The notes: generated by a model from the letters alone, not told the origin. A DNA stretch of 43,643 nt from Duganella callida (GCF_004614165.1 NZ_SPVG01000124.1:1-43643), one strand, 5' to 3'; counted from the first letter of the stretch, positions 9,701 to 18,232 are shown. Program-made: numbers and translations.

Positions 9701-10267
9701 TACGCGCAGCTGGTGACGCAGGTGCGCGACACGGAGGCCGCGCTCGGCCTGGGTAACAAGCTGTCCATGGCCGTGGCCAAATACTACTTCAAGCTGATGG
9801 CCTACAAGGATGAATACGAAGTGGCGCGCCTGTACACCGATGGCCGCTTCGTCGAGCAGGTCAAGCAGCAGTTCGAAGGCGACTTCACGCTGAAGTTCAA
9901 CCTGGCGCCGCCGCTGTTCGCCAAAAAGGACGCCAAGGGTCATCTGGTAAAAGCGGAATTCGGCTCATGGATGTGGAGTGCATTCAAGCTGCTGGCCAAA
10001 CTGAAAGGCCTGCGCGGCGGCGCCTTCGACATCTTCGGCTACACCGAAGAGCGCAAGATGGAACGCGCGCTGATCGCCGAGTACCGCGAGATGGTAAACG
10101 GCCTGCTGGCCGGCCTGACCCGCGACAACCATGCGGTGGCGGTGGACCTGGCCGCGCTGCCGGAAAAAGTGCGCGGCTTCGGCCACGTGAAGGAAGCCGC
10201 CGTCGCCACCTTCCGCACCGAAAAAGAGCGCCTGCTGGAGCAGTTCAACCAGCAACGCGCCGCCTGA
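6737..10267 (+). CDS. Fused indolepyruvate:ferredoxin oxidoreductase-family 2-oxoacid oxidoreductase
   Basis: 1176 residues from the ATG at 6737 (GGAG seven to nine bases upstream); the frame runs back to 6653 without support. In order: an IorA-like pyrimidine-binding and transketolase-like region (FISGYRGSPLGG, about 50-61), the thiamine-diphosphate region (CSGCPHNTSTKVPDGS, C453 and C456), a ferredoxin-like segment (CEGCGDC at 660-666 and later Cys), the IorB-like gamma domain (GIGGTGVITVGALMG from 750), and a DUF6537-like C-terminus. This one-chain architecture is common in proteobacteria that lack the archaeal two-subunit enzyme. The family oxidatively decarboxylates aryl- or branched-chain 2-oxoacids to acyl-CoA, passing electrons to ferredoxin. 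The IcmF gene 39 bases downstream suggests branched-chain substrates such as 2-oxoisovalerate; this is inference. Confidence 0.9.
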   Translation: MPDGASTLTSVSLDDKYTSTNGKIFLSGIQALVRLPMMQHVRDKMAGLNTAGFISGYRGSPLGGLDENLWKAKPHLEAHNVQFVPGVNEDLAATAVWGSQQVDLIGPSDYDGVFAMWYGKGPGVDRCGDVFKHMNHAGTAKHGGVLLVAGDDHGAYSSTLPHQSDHIFSACMVPVLYPCNVQEYLDLGIHGWAMSRFSGCAVAFKALADTVESSASIDADPFRVETRIPQEFVMPPGGLNARLSSVPLGQQARNQEALMQDYKIYAALAYARENKLNHTTIDAPDAKLGIIASGKSYLDVLEALEELGIDEDMAAKVGLRLFKVAMPWPLEPDSVREFAQGLDEILVVEEKRQFVEYQLKEQLYNWRDDVRPRVIGKFDDKGEWVAPRGEWLLPPKADFSVSQVARVIAGRVARYIGDAHIQDQIKARLTFLDEKDAVLKKAINTPFRPAFYCSGCPHNTSTKVPDGSFALAGIGCHVMATSIYPEYNKLTTHMGGEGAPWIGQAAFSKVPHVFQNLGDGTYFHSGYLAIRAAVAAKVNITYKILYNDAVAMTGGQPVDGITSVPMIAQQMAAEGIKRIALVTEDLSRYTDRSALPAIVTLHDRKDMDAVQRELREVSGVSVLIYDQTCAAEKRRRRKASANGALAGDTNKRMVINEAVCEGCGDCGIQSNCVSILPKETEFGRKRTIDQSSCNKDYSCAKGFCPSFVTVEGGALKKTKTGASKSDDGWADLPEPSLPACEQPYNILINGIGGTGVITVGALMGMAAHIEGKGASVLDMTGMSQKNGSVTSHVKIARTPSHLRAQRIATGEADVILGCDMLTAGAADAVSKMRPGRTLAIVNLHEQPPGTFAQQPDWEYPAEDVRALIEESVGAGAADFIDATRLATALMGDSIAANLFMLGYAWQRGRIPLKQESLLRAIELNGVAVESNKKSFLWGRRAAVDLKRVERTAVPTQAIVMQMPQSLDTVVGKRIEFLTGYQNAAYASQYAQLVTQVRDTEAALGLGNKLSMAVAKYYFKLMAYKDEYEVARLYTDGRFVEQVKQQFEGDFTLKFNLAPPLFAKKDAKGHLVKAEFGSWMWSAFKLLAKLKGLRGGAFDIFGYTEERKMERALIAEYREMVNGLLAGLTRDNHAVAVDLAALPEKVRGFGHVKEAAVATFRTEKERLLEQFNQQRAA

Positions 10268-10306
10268 TGCATAGTTACGTTAACATAAAAATTATTAGGG
10301 ACAGCA

Positions 10307-13300
10307 ATGAACGATCTCTCTACCCCGAAAGTCGCCGCGATCTCCGACCTGCCGCGCGTGCACAACAAGGTCCGCTTCGTCACCGCGGCCTCGCTGTTCG
10401 ACGGCCATGACGCCTCGATCAACATCATGCGCCGCATCCTGCAATCGAACGGCGTGGAAGTCGTCCACCTCGGCCACAACCGCTCGGTGGACGAAGTGGT
10501 CACCGCCGCGCTGGCGGAAGACGTGCAGGGCATCGCCATCTCCAGCTACCAGGGCGGCCACGTCGAATACTTCAAATACATGATCGACCTGCTGCGCCAG
10601 CGCGGCGGCGCCCACATCAAGGTGTTCGGCGGCGGCGGCGGCGTGATCGTCCCGCACGAAATCGAAGAACTGCATGCCTACGGCGTGACCCGCATCTTCA
10701 GCCCGGAAGACGGCCAGCGCATGGGCCTGGCCGGCATGATCCAGTGGATGGTGCAGCAGTGCGACATCGACCTGTCGCAATATTCGCCGACCGCGCTGGC
10801 GCCGCTGCGCGAGGGCGACATCGCCGGGCGTCACCGTCCGCTGGCGCAACTGATCACCGCGCTGGAAAACGACAAGGCCGCGCCCGCGCTGCGCGCCGAA
10901 CTGCTGGCCGCCGCCGAAGATCTGCCGGTGCCCACGCTGGGCATCACCGGCACCGGCGGCGCCGGCAAATCCTCGCTCACCGATGAACTGATACGCCGCA
11001 TCCGCCTCGACCAGAACGACGCGCTGAACATCGCCATCATCTCGATCGACCCGTCGCGCCGCAAATCGGGCGGTGCGCTGCTGGGCGACCGTATCCGCAT
11101 GAACGCCATCAACCCGTGGGCCGGCAAGGCGCGCGTGTTCATGCGCTCGCTGGCCACGCGCGAGGCCGGCTCGGAGATTTCTTCGGCGCTGCCGGACGTG
11201 ATCGCGGCCTGCAAGGTGGCCGGCTTCGACCTGGTGATCGTCGAGACCTCCGGCATCGGCCAGGGCGACGCCGCCATCGTGCCGCACGTGGACGTGTCGA
11301 TGTACGTGATGACGCCGGAATTCGGCGCCGCCTCGCAGCTGGAAAAAATCGACATGCTCGATTTCGCCGACTTCATCGCCATCAACAAGTTCGACCGCAA
11401 GGGCGCGCTGGATGCGCTGCGCGACGTCGCCAAACAGTACCAGCGCAACCGCGAACAGTGGCGCAAGCGTCCGGAAGAAATGCCGGTGTACGGCACCCAG
11501 GCATCGCGCTTCAACGACGACGGCGTGACCGCGCTGTATCAGGGCCTGCTGCCCAAGCTGGCGGAATTCGGCCTGCGCACGCAGCCGGGCAAACTGCTGC
11601 CGGCCGAGGTGCGTCATTCGAGCGGCAAGAACGTCATCGTGCCGCCGGCGCGCAACCGCTACCTGGCGGAGATCGCCGACACCGTGCGCGGCTACCATCG
11701 GCACACCCGCAAACAGGTCACGCTGGCGCGCGAGCGGCAGCAACTGAGCGAAGCCAAACGCATGCTGGCCATCGCCCACAAGAGCGCCGACTTCGACGAC
11801 CTGATCTCCGAACGCGACGCCGAGATGGACGCCGGCGCCAAAAAGCTGCTGGCGCAATGGCCCGACATGCAGGCGGCCTACGCCGGCGACGACTACGTGG
11901 TCAAAATCCGCGACAAGGAAATCCGCACGCGACTGGTGCAGCACACCTTGTCCGGCACCAAAATCCGCAAGGTCGCGCTGCCGCGCTACGAAGACCATGG
12001 CGAAATCCTGCGCTTCCTGATGCTGGAAAACGTGCCGGGCTCCTTCCCCTTCACCGCCGGTGTGTTTGCCTTCAAGCGCGAAGGCGAGGATCCGACCCGC
12101 ATGTTCGCCGGCGAAGGCGACGCCTTCCGCACCAACCGCCGCTTCAAGCTGGTCTCCACCGGCATGGAGGCCAAGCGCCTGTCGACCGCGTTCGACTCGG
12201 TTACGCTGTACGGCGCCGATCCCGCGCTGCGTCCAGACATCTACGGCAAGGTCGGCAACTCAGGCGTCTCCATCGCCACGCTGGACGACATGAAAGTTCT
12301 GTACGACGGCTTCAACCTGTGCAGCCCGAGCACCTCGGTCTCGATGACCATCAACGGTCCTGCGCCGACCATCCTGGCGATGTTCATGAACACCGCCATC
12401 GACCAGCAGCTCGACAAGTTCGCCGAAGAGAACCAGCGCCAGCCCACCGCCGACGAAGCGGCGAAGATCAAGGCCTGGGTGCTGCAGAACGTGCGCGGCA
12501 CCGTGCAGGCCGACATCCTCAAGGAAGACCAGGGCCAGAACACCTGCATCTTCTCCACCGAATTCTCGCTGAAAGTGATGGGCGACATCCAGGAATACTT
12601 CGTCCACCACCAGGTGCGCAACTTCTACTCCGTATCGATCTCCGGCTACCACATTGCCGAAGCGGGCGCGAACCCGATCTCGCAGCTGGCGTTCACCCTG
12701 TCCAACGGCTTCACCTTCGTCGAAGCCTACCTGGCGCGCGGCATGCACATCGACGACTTCGCGCCCAACCTGTCGTTCTTCTTCTCGAACGGCATGGACC
12801 CGGAATACACCGTACTGGGACGCGTGGCCCGCCGCATCTGGGCCGTCGCCATGCGCGACAAATACGGCGCCAACGACCGCTCGCAAAAGCTCAAGTACCA
12901 CGTGCAGACCTCGGGCCGCTCGCTGCACGCGCAGGAGATCGACTTCAACGACATCCGCACCACGCTGCAGGCGCTGATCGCCATCTACGACAACTGCAAC
13001 TCGCTGCACACCAACGCCTACGACGAAGCCATCACCACCCCGACCGACGAATCGGTACGCCGCGCGCTGGCGATCCAGCTGATCATCAACCGCGAATGGG
13101 GCCTGGCGAAGAACGAGAACCCGAATCAGGGTTCCTTCATCATGGACGAACTGACCGACCTGGTGGAAGAAGCCGTGCTACAGGAATTCGAACGCATCGC
13201 CGAACGTGGCGGCGTGCTGGGCGCGATGGAAACCGGCTACCAGCGCGGCAAGATCCAGGAAGAGTCGATGCTGTACGAGCACCAGAAGCACGATGGCACC

Positions 13301-13594
13301 CTGCCTATCATTGGCGTCAACACCTTCCGCAATCCGAAAGGCTCGGAAGCGCCGGCGCAGATCGAGCTGGCGCGCTCCACCGACGACGAGAAACAATCGC
13401 AGCTCCAGCGCCTGGAGCAGTTCCACCAGCGCCACGCGGCCGATGCGCCGCAAGCCCTCGCAGCCCTGCAGCAAGCCGCGATCGACAACGCCAACGTCTT
13501 CGAAAAGCTGATGGACGCCGTGCGCGTCTGCTCACTGGGCCAGATCACCACCGCGCTGTTCGAAGTCGGCGGCCAATACCGCCGCAACATGTAA
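10307..13594 (+). CDS. icmF: Fused isobutyryl-CoA mutase IcmF (B12 domain + G-protein chaperone + mutase)
   Basis: 1095 residues, normal IcmF length. The N-terminal cobalamin-binding domain has LFDGHDASI with H34 as the expected lower axial ligand of B12. A MeaB-like GTPase follows with P-loop GTGGAGKS (215-222), [20 protein letters not shown] and NKFD. The acyl-CoA mutase barrel occupies about 560-1085 ([14 protein letters not shown] near 770, [17 protein letters not shown]). The enzyme interconverts isobutyryl-CoA and n-butyryl-CoA, and in some members isovaleryl-CoA and pivalyl-CoA; the G-domain loads and protects adenosylcobalamin. Same direction as the 2-oxoacid oxidoreductase, so probably co-transcribed. 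Its stop is seven bases before a long palindrome that may end the transcript. Confidence 0.95.
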   Translation: MNDLSTPKVAAISDLPRVHNKVRFVTAASLFDGHDASINIMRRILQSNGVEVVHLGHNRSVDEVVTAALAEDVQGIAISSYQGGHVEYFKYMIDLLRQRGGAHIKVFGGGGGVIVPHEIEELHAYGVTRIFSPEDGQRMGLAGMIQWMVQQCDIDLSQYSPTALAPLREGDIAGRHRPLAQLITALENDKAAPALRAELLAAAEDLPVPTLGITGTGGAGKSSLTDELIRRIRLDQNDALNIAIISIDPSRRKSGGALLGDRIRMNAINPWAGKARVFMRSLATREAGSEISSALPDVIAACKVAGFDLVIVETSGIGQGDAAIVPHVDVSMYVMTPEFGAASQLEKIDMLDFADFIAINKFDRKGALDALRDVAKQYQRNREQWRKRPEEMPVYGTQASRFNDDGVTALYQGLLPKLAEFGLRTQPGKLLPAEVRHSSGKNVIVPPARNRYLAEIADTVRGYHRHTRKQVTLARERQQLSEAKRMLAIAHKSADFDDLISERDAEMDAGAKKLLAQWPDMQAAYAGDDYVVKIRDKEIRTRLVQHTLSGTKIRKVALPRYEDHGEILRFLMLENVPGSFPFTAGVFAFKREGEDPTRMFAGEGDAFRTNRRFKLVSTGMEAKRLSTAFDSVTLYGADPALRPDIYGKVGNSGVSIATLDDMKVLYDGFNLCSPSTSVSMTINGPAPTILAMFMNTAIDQQLDKFAEENQRQPTADEAAKIKAWVLQNVRGTVQADILKEDQGQNTCIFSTEFSLKVMGDIQEYFVHHQVRNFYSVSISGYHIAEAGANPISQLAFTLSNGFTFVEAYLARGMHIDDFAPNLSFFFSNGMDPEYTVLGRVARRIWAVAMRDKYGANDRSQKLKYHVQTSGRSLHAQEIDFNDIRTTLQALIAIYDNCNSLHTNAYDEAITTPTDESVRRALAIQLIINREWGLAKNENPNQGSFIMDELTDLVEEAVLQEFERIAERGGVLGAMETGYQRGKIQEESMLYEHQKHDGTLPIIGVNTFRNPKGSEAPAQIELARSTDDEKQSQLQRLEQFHQRHAADAPQALAALQQAAIDNANVFEKLMDAVRVCSLGQITTALFEVGGQYRRNM

Positions 13595-13601
13595 ACCAAG
13601 T

Positions 13602-13687
13602 CGGGGGCAGAGCCGACATTCGGACACAAGCCCGGCCGTAGCAGCCACTACGGCTGGGCTTGTGTCCGAATGTCGGCTCTGACCCCG
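13602..13687. repeat. Long palindromic element A (40-bp arms, 6-nt loop)
   Basis: Left arm 13602-13641, loop cagcca 13642-13647, right arm 13648-13687. The arms pair over 40 positions with two mismatches (13607 with 13682, G-A; 13634 with 13655, G-T, a wobble in RNA). The arm has three parts: an outer box GGGGTCAG (here with one change on the left), a 19-nt middle, and an inner box GCCCAGCCGTAG. The same boxes at the same spacing recur at 29854-29943 with a different middle. It starts seven bases after the icmF stop and lies next to a low-GC island. A hairpin this long can act as a transcription end or mRNA stabiliser, though no T-run follows directly. The layout recalls REP-like elements moved by RAYT transposases; no such gene is in the window. 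Confidence 0.92.
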
Positions 13688-13776
13688 ATCGTAGGTGTTT
13701 TTAGCGCTCATCAATTTCTTTCATTCCGACCTATCGAATACAGAGCTAAACTGGTTGTATATTCCAGGAGCAGATT

Positions 13777-14016
13777 GTGATTACGTTACAAATATCGCTA
13801 CCAGAAGACCTTGCTCGCGATGCCAAAGAGATGGGCTTACTAAAGCCCGATACGATCTCGGAAATTTTGCGCAACGAAATACGTAAGCAAGCATGCAATC
13901 ACTTGCTGAGTATTGCCGACGAGTTGGCGGCAACCGGGGACAAGCCCATGACCGCGGAAGAAGTGCAAGAAGAAATTCGTGCTGTTCGGAGAGAACAGCA
14001 TGCGACTCGTTCTTGA
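13777..14016 (+). CDS. Antitoxin of a PIN-domain toxin-antitoxin pair
   Basis: 79 residues starting at GTG 13777, with AGGAG six bases upstream; no earlier ATG exists in frame. The N-terminus ITLQISLPEDLARDAKEMGL is a beta-strand then helix as in ribbon-helix-helix-like antitoxins, and the C-terminus (MTAEEVQEEIRAVRREQ) is a charged helix of the kind that covers the toxin. The PIN toxin gene starts 17 bases before its end, the usual coupled antitoxin-first order. It should neutralise the toxin and repress its own promoter. Base composition is clearly more AT-rich than the neighbouring operons, consistent with horizontal transfer. Confidence 0.82.
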   Translation: MITLQISLPEDLARDAKEMGLLKPDTISEILRNEIRKQACNHLLSIADELAATGDKPMTAEEVQEEIRAVRREQHATRS

Positions 14017-14413
14017 CACCAATACATTGGTGTCGGGGGCGCTATGGCATGGTGCTCCGCATCTGTTGCTGGAAGCCGCTCGAGATCAACGTTTCACTCT
14101 CTGCACCTGCCACGACATCCTTCTAGAACTATTATGCGTCCTTAACCGCCCGAAATTTACGGCAAGGCTTAAGCTGACTTCCATCACACCCCGCAAAATC
14201 ATAAAGGAATATCTCCGCCTCGCAGTAATGATCCAGCCCCCAGTAATCATTCCGAAAATTTCCAGGGATCCGACAGATGACATTGTTGTGGCTTGCGCAC
14301 TACAAGCAGGCGCTTACGCCGTTGTGTCTGGGGATAAAGACTTACTCATCCTCAAGTCCTATCAGGGCATCCATATCATCGACCCGGTAAGTGCGTTGCA
14401 ACGGCTTCCTTAG
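14000..14413 (+). CDS. PIN-domain ribonuclease toxin (COG1569-like)
   Basis: 137 residues from ATG 14000, inside the antitoxin gene and preceded by GGAG; an in-frame ATG at 13979 is less likely. The protein is a single PIN domain: LDTNTLVSG with D6, an acidic E43 (LLELL), D93/D94 in RDPTDDIVVACA and SGDKDLL with D112/D114. These provide the metal-binding acidic cluster of PIN ribonucleases, so the toxin is probably active. It most resembles the 'putative toxin-antitoxin system toxin component, PIN family' group rather than VapC proper. RNA target unknown. Low G+C for this window. Confidence 0.87.
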   Translation: MRLVLDTNTLVSGALWHGAPHLLLEAARDQRFTLCTCHDILLELLCVLNRPKFTARLKLTSITPRKIIKEYLRLAVMIQPPVIIPKISRDPTDDIVVACALQAGAYAVVSGDKDLLILKSYQGIHIIDPVSALQRLP

Positions 14414-14575
14414 CCCTCTAATCTATGGTGTCGCTTTTTTGACAAGCAGTATGTCATTTCTGGCGACCAAGCTGCTTTCTAGTTGCCATTTCTTTTTCTT
14501 GCTGCAAAACTAAACTGTTGTATTCATTTTAAGAAAAAGATTGTATTCATCCGAAACTAGCAAGGAGATTACCCT
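14414..14575. other. AT-rich spacer with direct repeats
   Basis: 162 bases with no gene. It holds two exact copies of TTGTATTCAT (14518-14527 and 14541-14550, 23 bases apart) and the 14-mer ctaaactgttgtat at 14510-14523, which matches 13746-13760 ahead of the antitoxin apart from one base of length. These could be operators or promoter copies, or traces of insertion flanking the toxin-antitoxin pair. Confidence 0.5.
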
Positions 14576-14800
14576 ATGGATTTCATCGATCAGTTACGCG
14601 CGCTCGCCACTCGAATTGCATCATCGAAGGACGTAATCCAAACAGAAGAGGCAACGAAGAATGCCATGATCATGCCTTTCATTCAGCTCCTTGGTTATAA
14701 CGTATTCGATCCAATGGAAGTAGACGACCTTTACAAATATGCAGAGCAGTTAAAGGCAACCATCTCCTATCACCTCCCCAAAGACGCGTCCTCAGCATAA
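14576..14800 (+). pseudogene. Truncated N-terminus of a type I restriction endonuclease-like protein
   Basis: 74 codons with a good ribosome site (AAGGAG, eight to nine bases before the ATG). Residues 1-48 (MDFIDQLRALATRI; QTEEATKNAMIMPFIQLLGY; NVFDPMEV) look like the conserved start of proteins annotated as type I restriction endonuclease or restriction endonuclease-like nucleases, in which NVF-P-EVVPEF leads into the nuclease core. Here the resemblance ends after MEV and an unrelated tail of about 25 residues follows, so the nuclease domain is absent. It is best read as a decayed fragment, though the short frame could still be translated. No modification or specificity subunit lies nearby. 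Confidence 0.62.
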
Positions 14801-14818
14801 TCAGCCCTCTAGATGAGC

Positions 14819-15235
14819 TCACTGCGCGTGGCAGCTTGCTGCGCGGTAGAAGTAGAAGCCGTCGAAACCGACTGATTCCGTGGATGGCGCGAAGTGGTAG
14901 CTGAGCTCGCGCCGCTTTTCGTTGTAGCCGCTCAGGCTGCCGGCGTGCTTGCTCAGCTGTTCCTTGTACAGTTCCGCCGCGAACGGCGCTTTGCCGCCCA
15001 GCGAGACGGTCAGGATGTCGCCGTCGCGACGCCAGGCGCCCGGATTGTAGAAATCGAAGCCGCCTTTGAACAGCAGGCTGCCGTCCGATTGCAGCAGCAT
15101 GCACATGGTGGGGAACTCGGTACCGGTATTCTCCAGCACCTGCACGGTGCGCACCGACGGCGTCGGTGGTGTCTGCACGCTGGCGCAGCCGCCGAGCAAC
15201 AGGAACATGGTGGCGTAAGCCAGTTTAGATTTCAT
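14819..15235 (-). CDS. Small secreted lipoprotein of unknown function
   Basis: 138 residues. The N-terminus MKSKLAYATMFLLLGGCAS is a lipoprotein signal with lipobox LLGGC and lipidated Cys17, so the mature protein should be membrane-anchored. The remainder is polar and moderately beta-rich (MCMLLQSDGSLLFKGGFDFY, LSYHFAPSTESVGFDGFYFY) with two further cysteines. I do not recognise a family. Convergent with the truncated restriction gene and 40 bases downstream of the LacI gene on the same strand; high G+C shows it belongs to the host backbone. Confidence 0.75.
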   Translation of the reverse strand: MKSKLAYATMFLLLGGCASVQTPPTPSVRTVQVLENTGTEFPTMCMLLQSDGSLLFKGGFDFYNPGAWRRDGDILTVSLGGKAPFAAELYKEQLSKHAGSLSGYNEKRRELSYHFAPSTESVGFDGFYFYRAASCHAQ

Positions 15236-15275
15236 GCAGCAAGCGCAAGGATGTCGAAACGCTTACTTTACCCTA

Positions 15276-16286
15276 TCAGACCGGGCAAGGGCCAACTGTG
15301 GCGCCTGGCTGCAACACCGGCTGCCACAGTTCGTGCAGTTCGCCGGCTGGCGTACCGTCCACCAGCGCCAGCAGCATTTCCACCATGCGCGCGCCGGCCT
15401 TATGGGCGTCCGGCTGGTCGATGGTGGTGACGTTGGCGCCCGCCAGTGTGTCCGACATGCAGCCCCAGACGATGACGGAGATTTCTTTGCCGATGTCGAT
15501 GCCGGCATCCAGCAACGCGCGCACCGCGCCGACGCCCGATAAATGATTGTCGATGATCACCGCGGTCGGCCGCGGCGAGCAGGCCAGCAGCTGCTGCATC
15601 GCCTGATAGCCGCTGCGGCGGTCCAGCGTGTTGTCGATCAGGTAGCGCGAGTCAGGGCTCAGCCCGGCCGACATCATCGAGGCGATAAAGCTGAACTTGC
15701 GCTGCATGGCGAAGTTCAGTTCCAGCGGTGCGCTGATCAGGGCGATCCGCTGATGGCCCAGTCCCAGCAAACGTTCCATCGCCAGCCGGATGCCGGCCTC
15801 GTTGTCGTAGTCGAACCACGCATACGGCGCGCGCAGCGAGGTGCGTCCATGCGCGATGAACGGAAACTTGGCCTTGCTGAGAAAGGCGATGCGCTCGTCG
15901 TTGACCAAGGTGCGCCCCACCACCAGGCCGTCGACACGCCGCCCGCGCACGATCTGCTGATACGAGGGCTGCTCCGCCGCCGGCGACACCGGCGCGATGA
16001 TCAGGTTCTTGTTCACCGCCTCCAGCGCGGCCGACATGCCCGACACCACGTCGAGGAACATGGCGTCGCCCAGGTCAGCCGCCAGCAGCGGATAGATGAT
16101 GCCGAACACATTGGTGCGCCCCAGCGCCAGCGAGCGCGCCATCGGATTCGGCTGGTAGCCGACTTCGCGCGCGGCCTTCAGCACCCGCTCGCGCGTCTTG
16201 GCATTGACCTCCGGGTAACCGTTTAACGCCCGGCTAACCGTGGTCTTGGACATGCCAAGTTGATTTGCGAGGTGCGCCAGATTCAT
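15276..16286 (-). CDS. LacI-family transcriptional regulator (second of the sugar locus)
   Basis: 336 residues. The N-terminal helix-turn-helix and hinge (MNLAHLANQLGMSKTTVSRA, then YPEVN and ARSLALGRTNVFGI) are followed by a periplasmic-binding-protein-like sensor domain (VDGLVVGRTL, TAVIIDNHLSGVGAVRALLD, TTIDQPDAHKAGARMVEMLL). It is the last gene of the minus-strand sugar operon, ten bases after the MFS stop, so it is transcribed with the genes it probably controls. The effector is probably a glucoside or its phosphate, inferred from context. The other LacI (20644-21651) differs in its recognition helix, so the two probably read different operators. Confidence 0.92.
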   Translation of the reverse strand: MNLAHLANQLGMSKTTVSRALNGYPEVNAKTRERVLKAAREVGYQPNPMARSLALGRTNVFGIIYPLLAADLGDAMFLDVVSGMSAALEAVNKNLIIAPVSPAAEQPSYQQIVRGRRVDGLVVGRTLVNDERIAFLSKAKFPFIAHGRTSLRAPYAWFDYDNEAGIRLAMERLLGLGHQRIALISAPLELNFAMQRKFSFIASMMSAGLSPDSRYLIDNTLDRRSGYQAMQQLLACSPRPTAVIIDNHLSGVGAVRALLDAGIDIGKEISVIVWGCMSDTLAGANVTTIDQPDAHKAGARMVEMLLALVDGTPAGELHELWQPVLQPGATVGPCPV

Positions 16287-16296
16287 AGACGATTAC

Positions 16297-17565
16297 TTAA
16301 TGTTGACCGCTGATTATAGCGGCGGCGTCAAATCCGCCGCCACTCTGATCGACTTCCCGTTTGAAGAAATACAACATCAGCAGCACGATGCTGATCGGCA
16401 CCAGGGTCAGATAGAAGGCGAAATGGCCGTTGAAGTTGCCGAACACGTAGCCGGTGATCAGCGAGCCGGTGGTGCCGCCCAGCGCCGAGAAAATCACCAG
16501 CAGGCCGGTCATGGCCGAGTGCTGATGCTTGGGCAGGGAACTCAGCATCACCGAGTTGATGCCCGGGTAGATCGGCGCCATGAACAGGCCGATCAGCGGG
16601 AACAGGAAGGTCGCCAGCGGCGCCGTCGCCCAGGTGATGTGCGGGTCGGCGATCACGTCGTGCGTCAACGGCAGCGCCAGCAGCACCATGGCGGCCATGC
16701 CCAGCACGCAGCCGTTCATCACCGGATACCAGTTCAGCTTGCGCATCAGCACACCGGCCGACAACCGCCCCGCCGCCAGGCAGGCGGCAAAGATGCTGGT
16801 CACTTCCACGCTCATCGCCGCCGGCAGCTTGAGGATTTCGTTGTTGAAGGTCGGCAGCCAGGTGCCGATGCTCTGCTCGATCAGCACATACAGGAAGGCG
16901 GTGATGATGAACACGCACACCAGCGGCTTGAAAAACAGCTTGAGCATGGCGGCGAAGTCCTCGACCAGGCCGCGTCCCTCGGGCGGCGCCGCCAGCGATT
17001 CGTTGAACGACGTCGAGAGGACCAGCAGGAACGTCAGCGCGCACAGCGCCGCCAGCACCCAGTAGGTGTGCAGCCAGCTTTGCGACAGCGGATTGTGCGA
17101 GTCGATGAAGTAGCCGAAGACCCAGTAGGCACTCAGCACGCCCAGCATGAAGAAGCCCTCCAGCAGGTTCATGGTGCTGGCGTGCTGCTTGCGGTCGGCC
17201 GCGATCAGGCCCAGGGTGGAGTACACCGACACCTTGACCAGCGCGAACGACACGCCGACGCAGAAGAACAGCAACTTGGTGGTGGCGAACGACGGCGCCA
17301 GCGGCATCGCCATGCAGGCAAAGGTGACGATGGCCAGGCCGATCAGCATGGCCTTCTTGTAGCCTATGCGCGGCAGGAACGACGCCACCAGGAACGACAC
17401 CACCGCGATCGGCAGATCCTTGAAGCCTTCCAGCACGCTGGCGGCGGATTTGCTGATGCCGTAGTTGCTGATCACCTGCAGGATCACCGTCCCCACGCTG
17501 TTGAGCAGGATGGCAAAGACAAAGTAGATCAGGAATAGGGCGAATAGAATCTTATTGTTCTTCAT
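16297..17565 (-). CDS. MFS transporter, probable alpha-glucoside uptake
   Basis: 422 residues with about twelve hydrophobic spans in two halves, starting MKNNKILFALFLIYFVFAIL. The cytoplasmic loop between halves (SLAAPPEGRGLVEDF) is near residue 195. Overall form is like the FucP/sugar MFS group, in keeping with proton-coupled import across the inner membrane. It is 25 bases downstream of pgmB and has GGAG before the ATG. Together with the TonB receptor it would bring a disaccharide to the cytoplasmic GH65 phosphorylase. Substrate is inferred from context. Confidence 0.88.
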   Translation of the reverse strand: MKNNKILFALFLIYFVFAILLNSVGTVILQVISNYGISKSAASVLEGFKDLPIAVVSFLVASFLPRIGYKKAMLIGLAIVTFACMAMPLAPSFATTKLLFFCVGVSFALVKVSVYSTLGLIAADRKQHASTMNLLEGFFMLGVLSAYWVFGYFIDSHNPLSQSWLHTYWVLAALCALTFLLVLSTSFNESLAAPPEGRGLVEDFAAMLKLFFKPLVCVFIITAFLYVLIEQSIGTWLPTFNNEILKLPAAMSVEVTSIFAACLAAGRLSAGVLMRKLNWYPVMNGCVLGMAAMVLLALPLTHDVIADPHITWATAPLATFLFPLIGLFMAPIYPGINSVMLSSLPKHQHSAMTGLLVIFSALGGTTGSLITGYVFGNFNGHFAFYLTLVPISIVLLMLYFFKREVDQSGGGFDAAAIISGQH

Positions 17566-17590
17566 GCTGCTGTCTCCGGAGCTTTATGTT

Positions 17591-18232
17591 TTAGTATGCA
17601 GCGAGATTGAATTCCTGCAGGCTGGTGATCACCACATCCGCCTCGGTCAGCACGAAGGGATGCCCGATCCCCAGTGCGAACATGCCGGCCGCCTTGATCG
17701 CCGCCACGCCGGCCACGGCATCTTCCACGCCCAGGCAATCGGCCGGCGCCACGCCCAGCTCACTCGCGGCCTTGAGGAAGATTTCCGGGTCAGGCTTGCC
17801 GCGCGCGATTTTTGCCGCATCCACCACGTAATCGAATTTGTCGGTGATGCCCAGATGCTCCAGCACCGTGAAGGCGTTCTTGCTGACCGAGGCCAGGCCG
17901 ATGCGCAAGCCGGCACGCCGCACCGAATCCAGCGCCGCCACCGCGCCCGGCAGCAGGTCGGCCGAGGACATGGTGGAAATCAGCTCCTGATAATGCCGGT
18001 TTTTTTCATCGGCCAGCGCCAGCTTCTCTTCCTGCGTGTACCGGCGCGGCGACGAGGCCAGAATCAGGTCCAGGGAACCCATGCGGTCTATGCCCTTCAG
18101 GTTCTCGTTGAACGCCTGATCGAAGTGCACGCCCTGCGATTCCGCCAGCTGCTTCCACGCCAGATAGTGGTAATGGGCGGTATCGGTGATCACGCCATCC
18201 AGATCGAATATGACTGCCTTGAAGCGGCTCAT
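17591..18232 (-). CDS. pgmB: Beta-phosphoglucomutase
   Basis: 213 residues, a HAD-superfamily enzyme with the beta-phosphoglucomutase signature. FDLDGVITDT holds the nucleophile D10 and the acid-base D12. The cap domain follows (LAWKQLAESQGVHF, LKGIDRMGSLDLIL), then motif II IGLASVSKNA, and the metal site GVEDAVAGV. It converts beta-glucose 1-phosphate to glucose 6-phosphate, the step after an inverting disaccharide phosphorylase. The ATG at 18232 overlaps the TGA of the GH65 gene (ATGA), so the two enzymes are made together. A longer frame upstream to 18403 lies inside the GH65 gene and is not used. Confidence 0.94.
   Translation of the reverse strand: MSRFKAVIFDLDGVITDTAHYHYLAWKQLAESQGVHFDQAFNENLKGIDRMGSLDLILASSPRRYTQEEKLALADEKNRHYQELISTMSSADLLPGAVAALDSVRRAGLRIGLASVSKNAFTVLEHLGITDKFDYVVDAAKIARGKPDPEIFLKAASELGVAPADCLGVEDAVAGVAAIKAAGMFALGIGHPFVLTEADVVITSLQEFNLAAY

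Noticed and set aside
6680-9943. Very long minus-strand open frame (over 1000 codons) opposite the oxidoreductase gene
   Set aside because: It is the GC-driven antisense shadow of the real gene: His/Arg/Val/Gly-rich, no domain, no ribosome site.
11116-13641. Second long plus-strand frame inside icmF
   Set aside because: Arg/Ala/Gly/Pro-rich out-of-frame reading of icmF, ending only in the palindrome; no recognisable motif.
13602-13687. Palindrome A as a simple Rho-independent terminator
   Set aside because: The stem is far longer than normal and no T-run follows directly; shared boxes with element B show it is a repeat element first.
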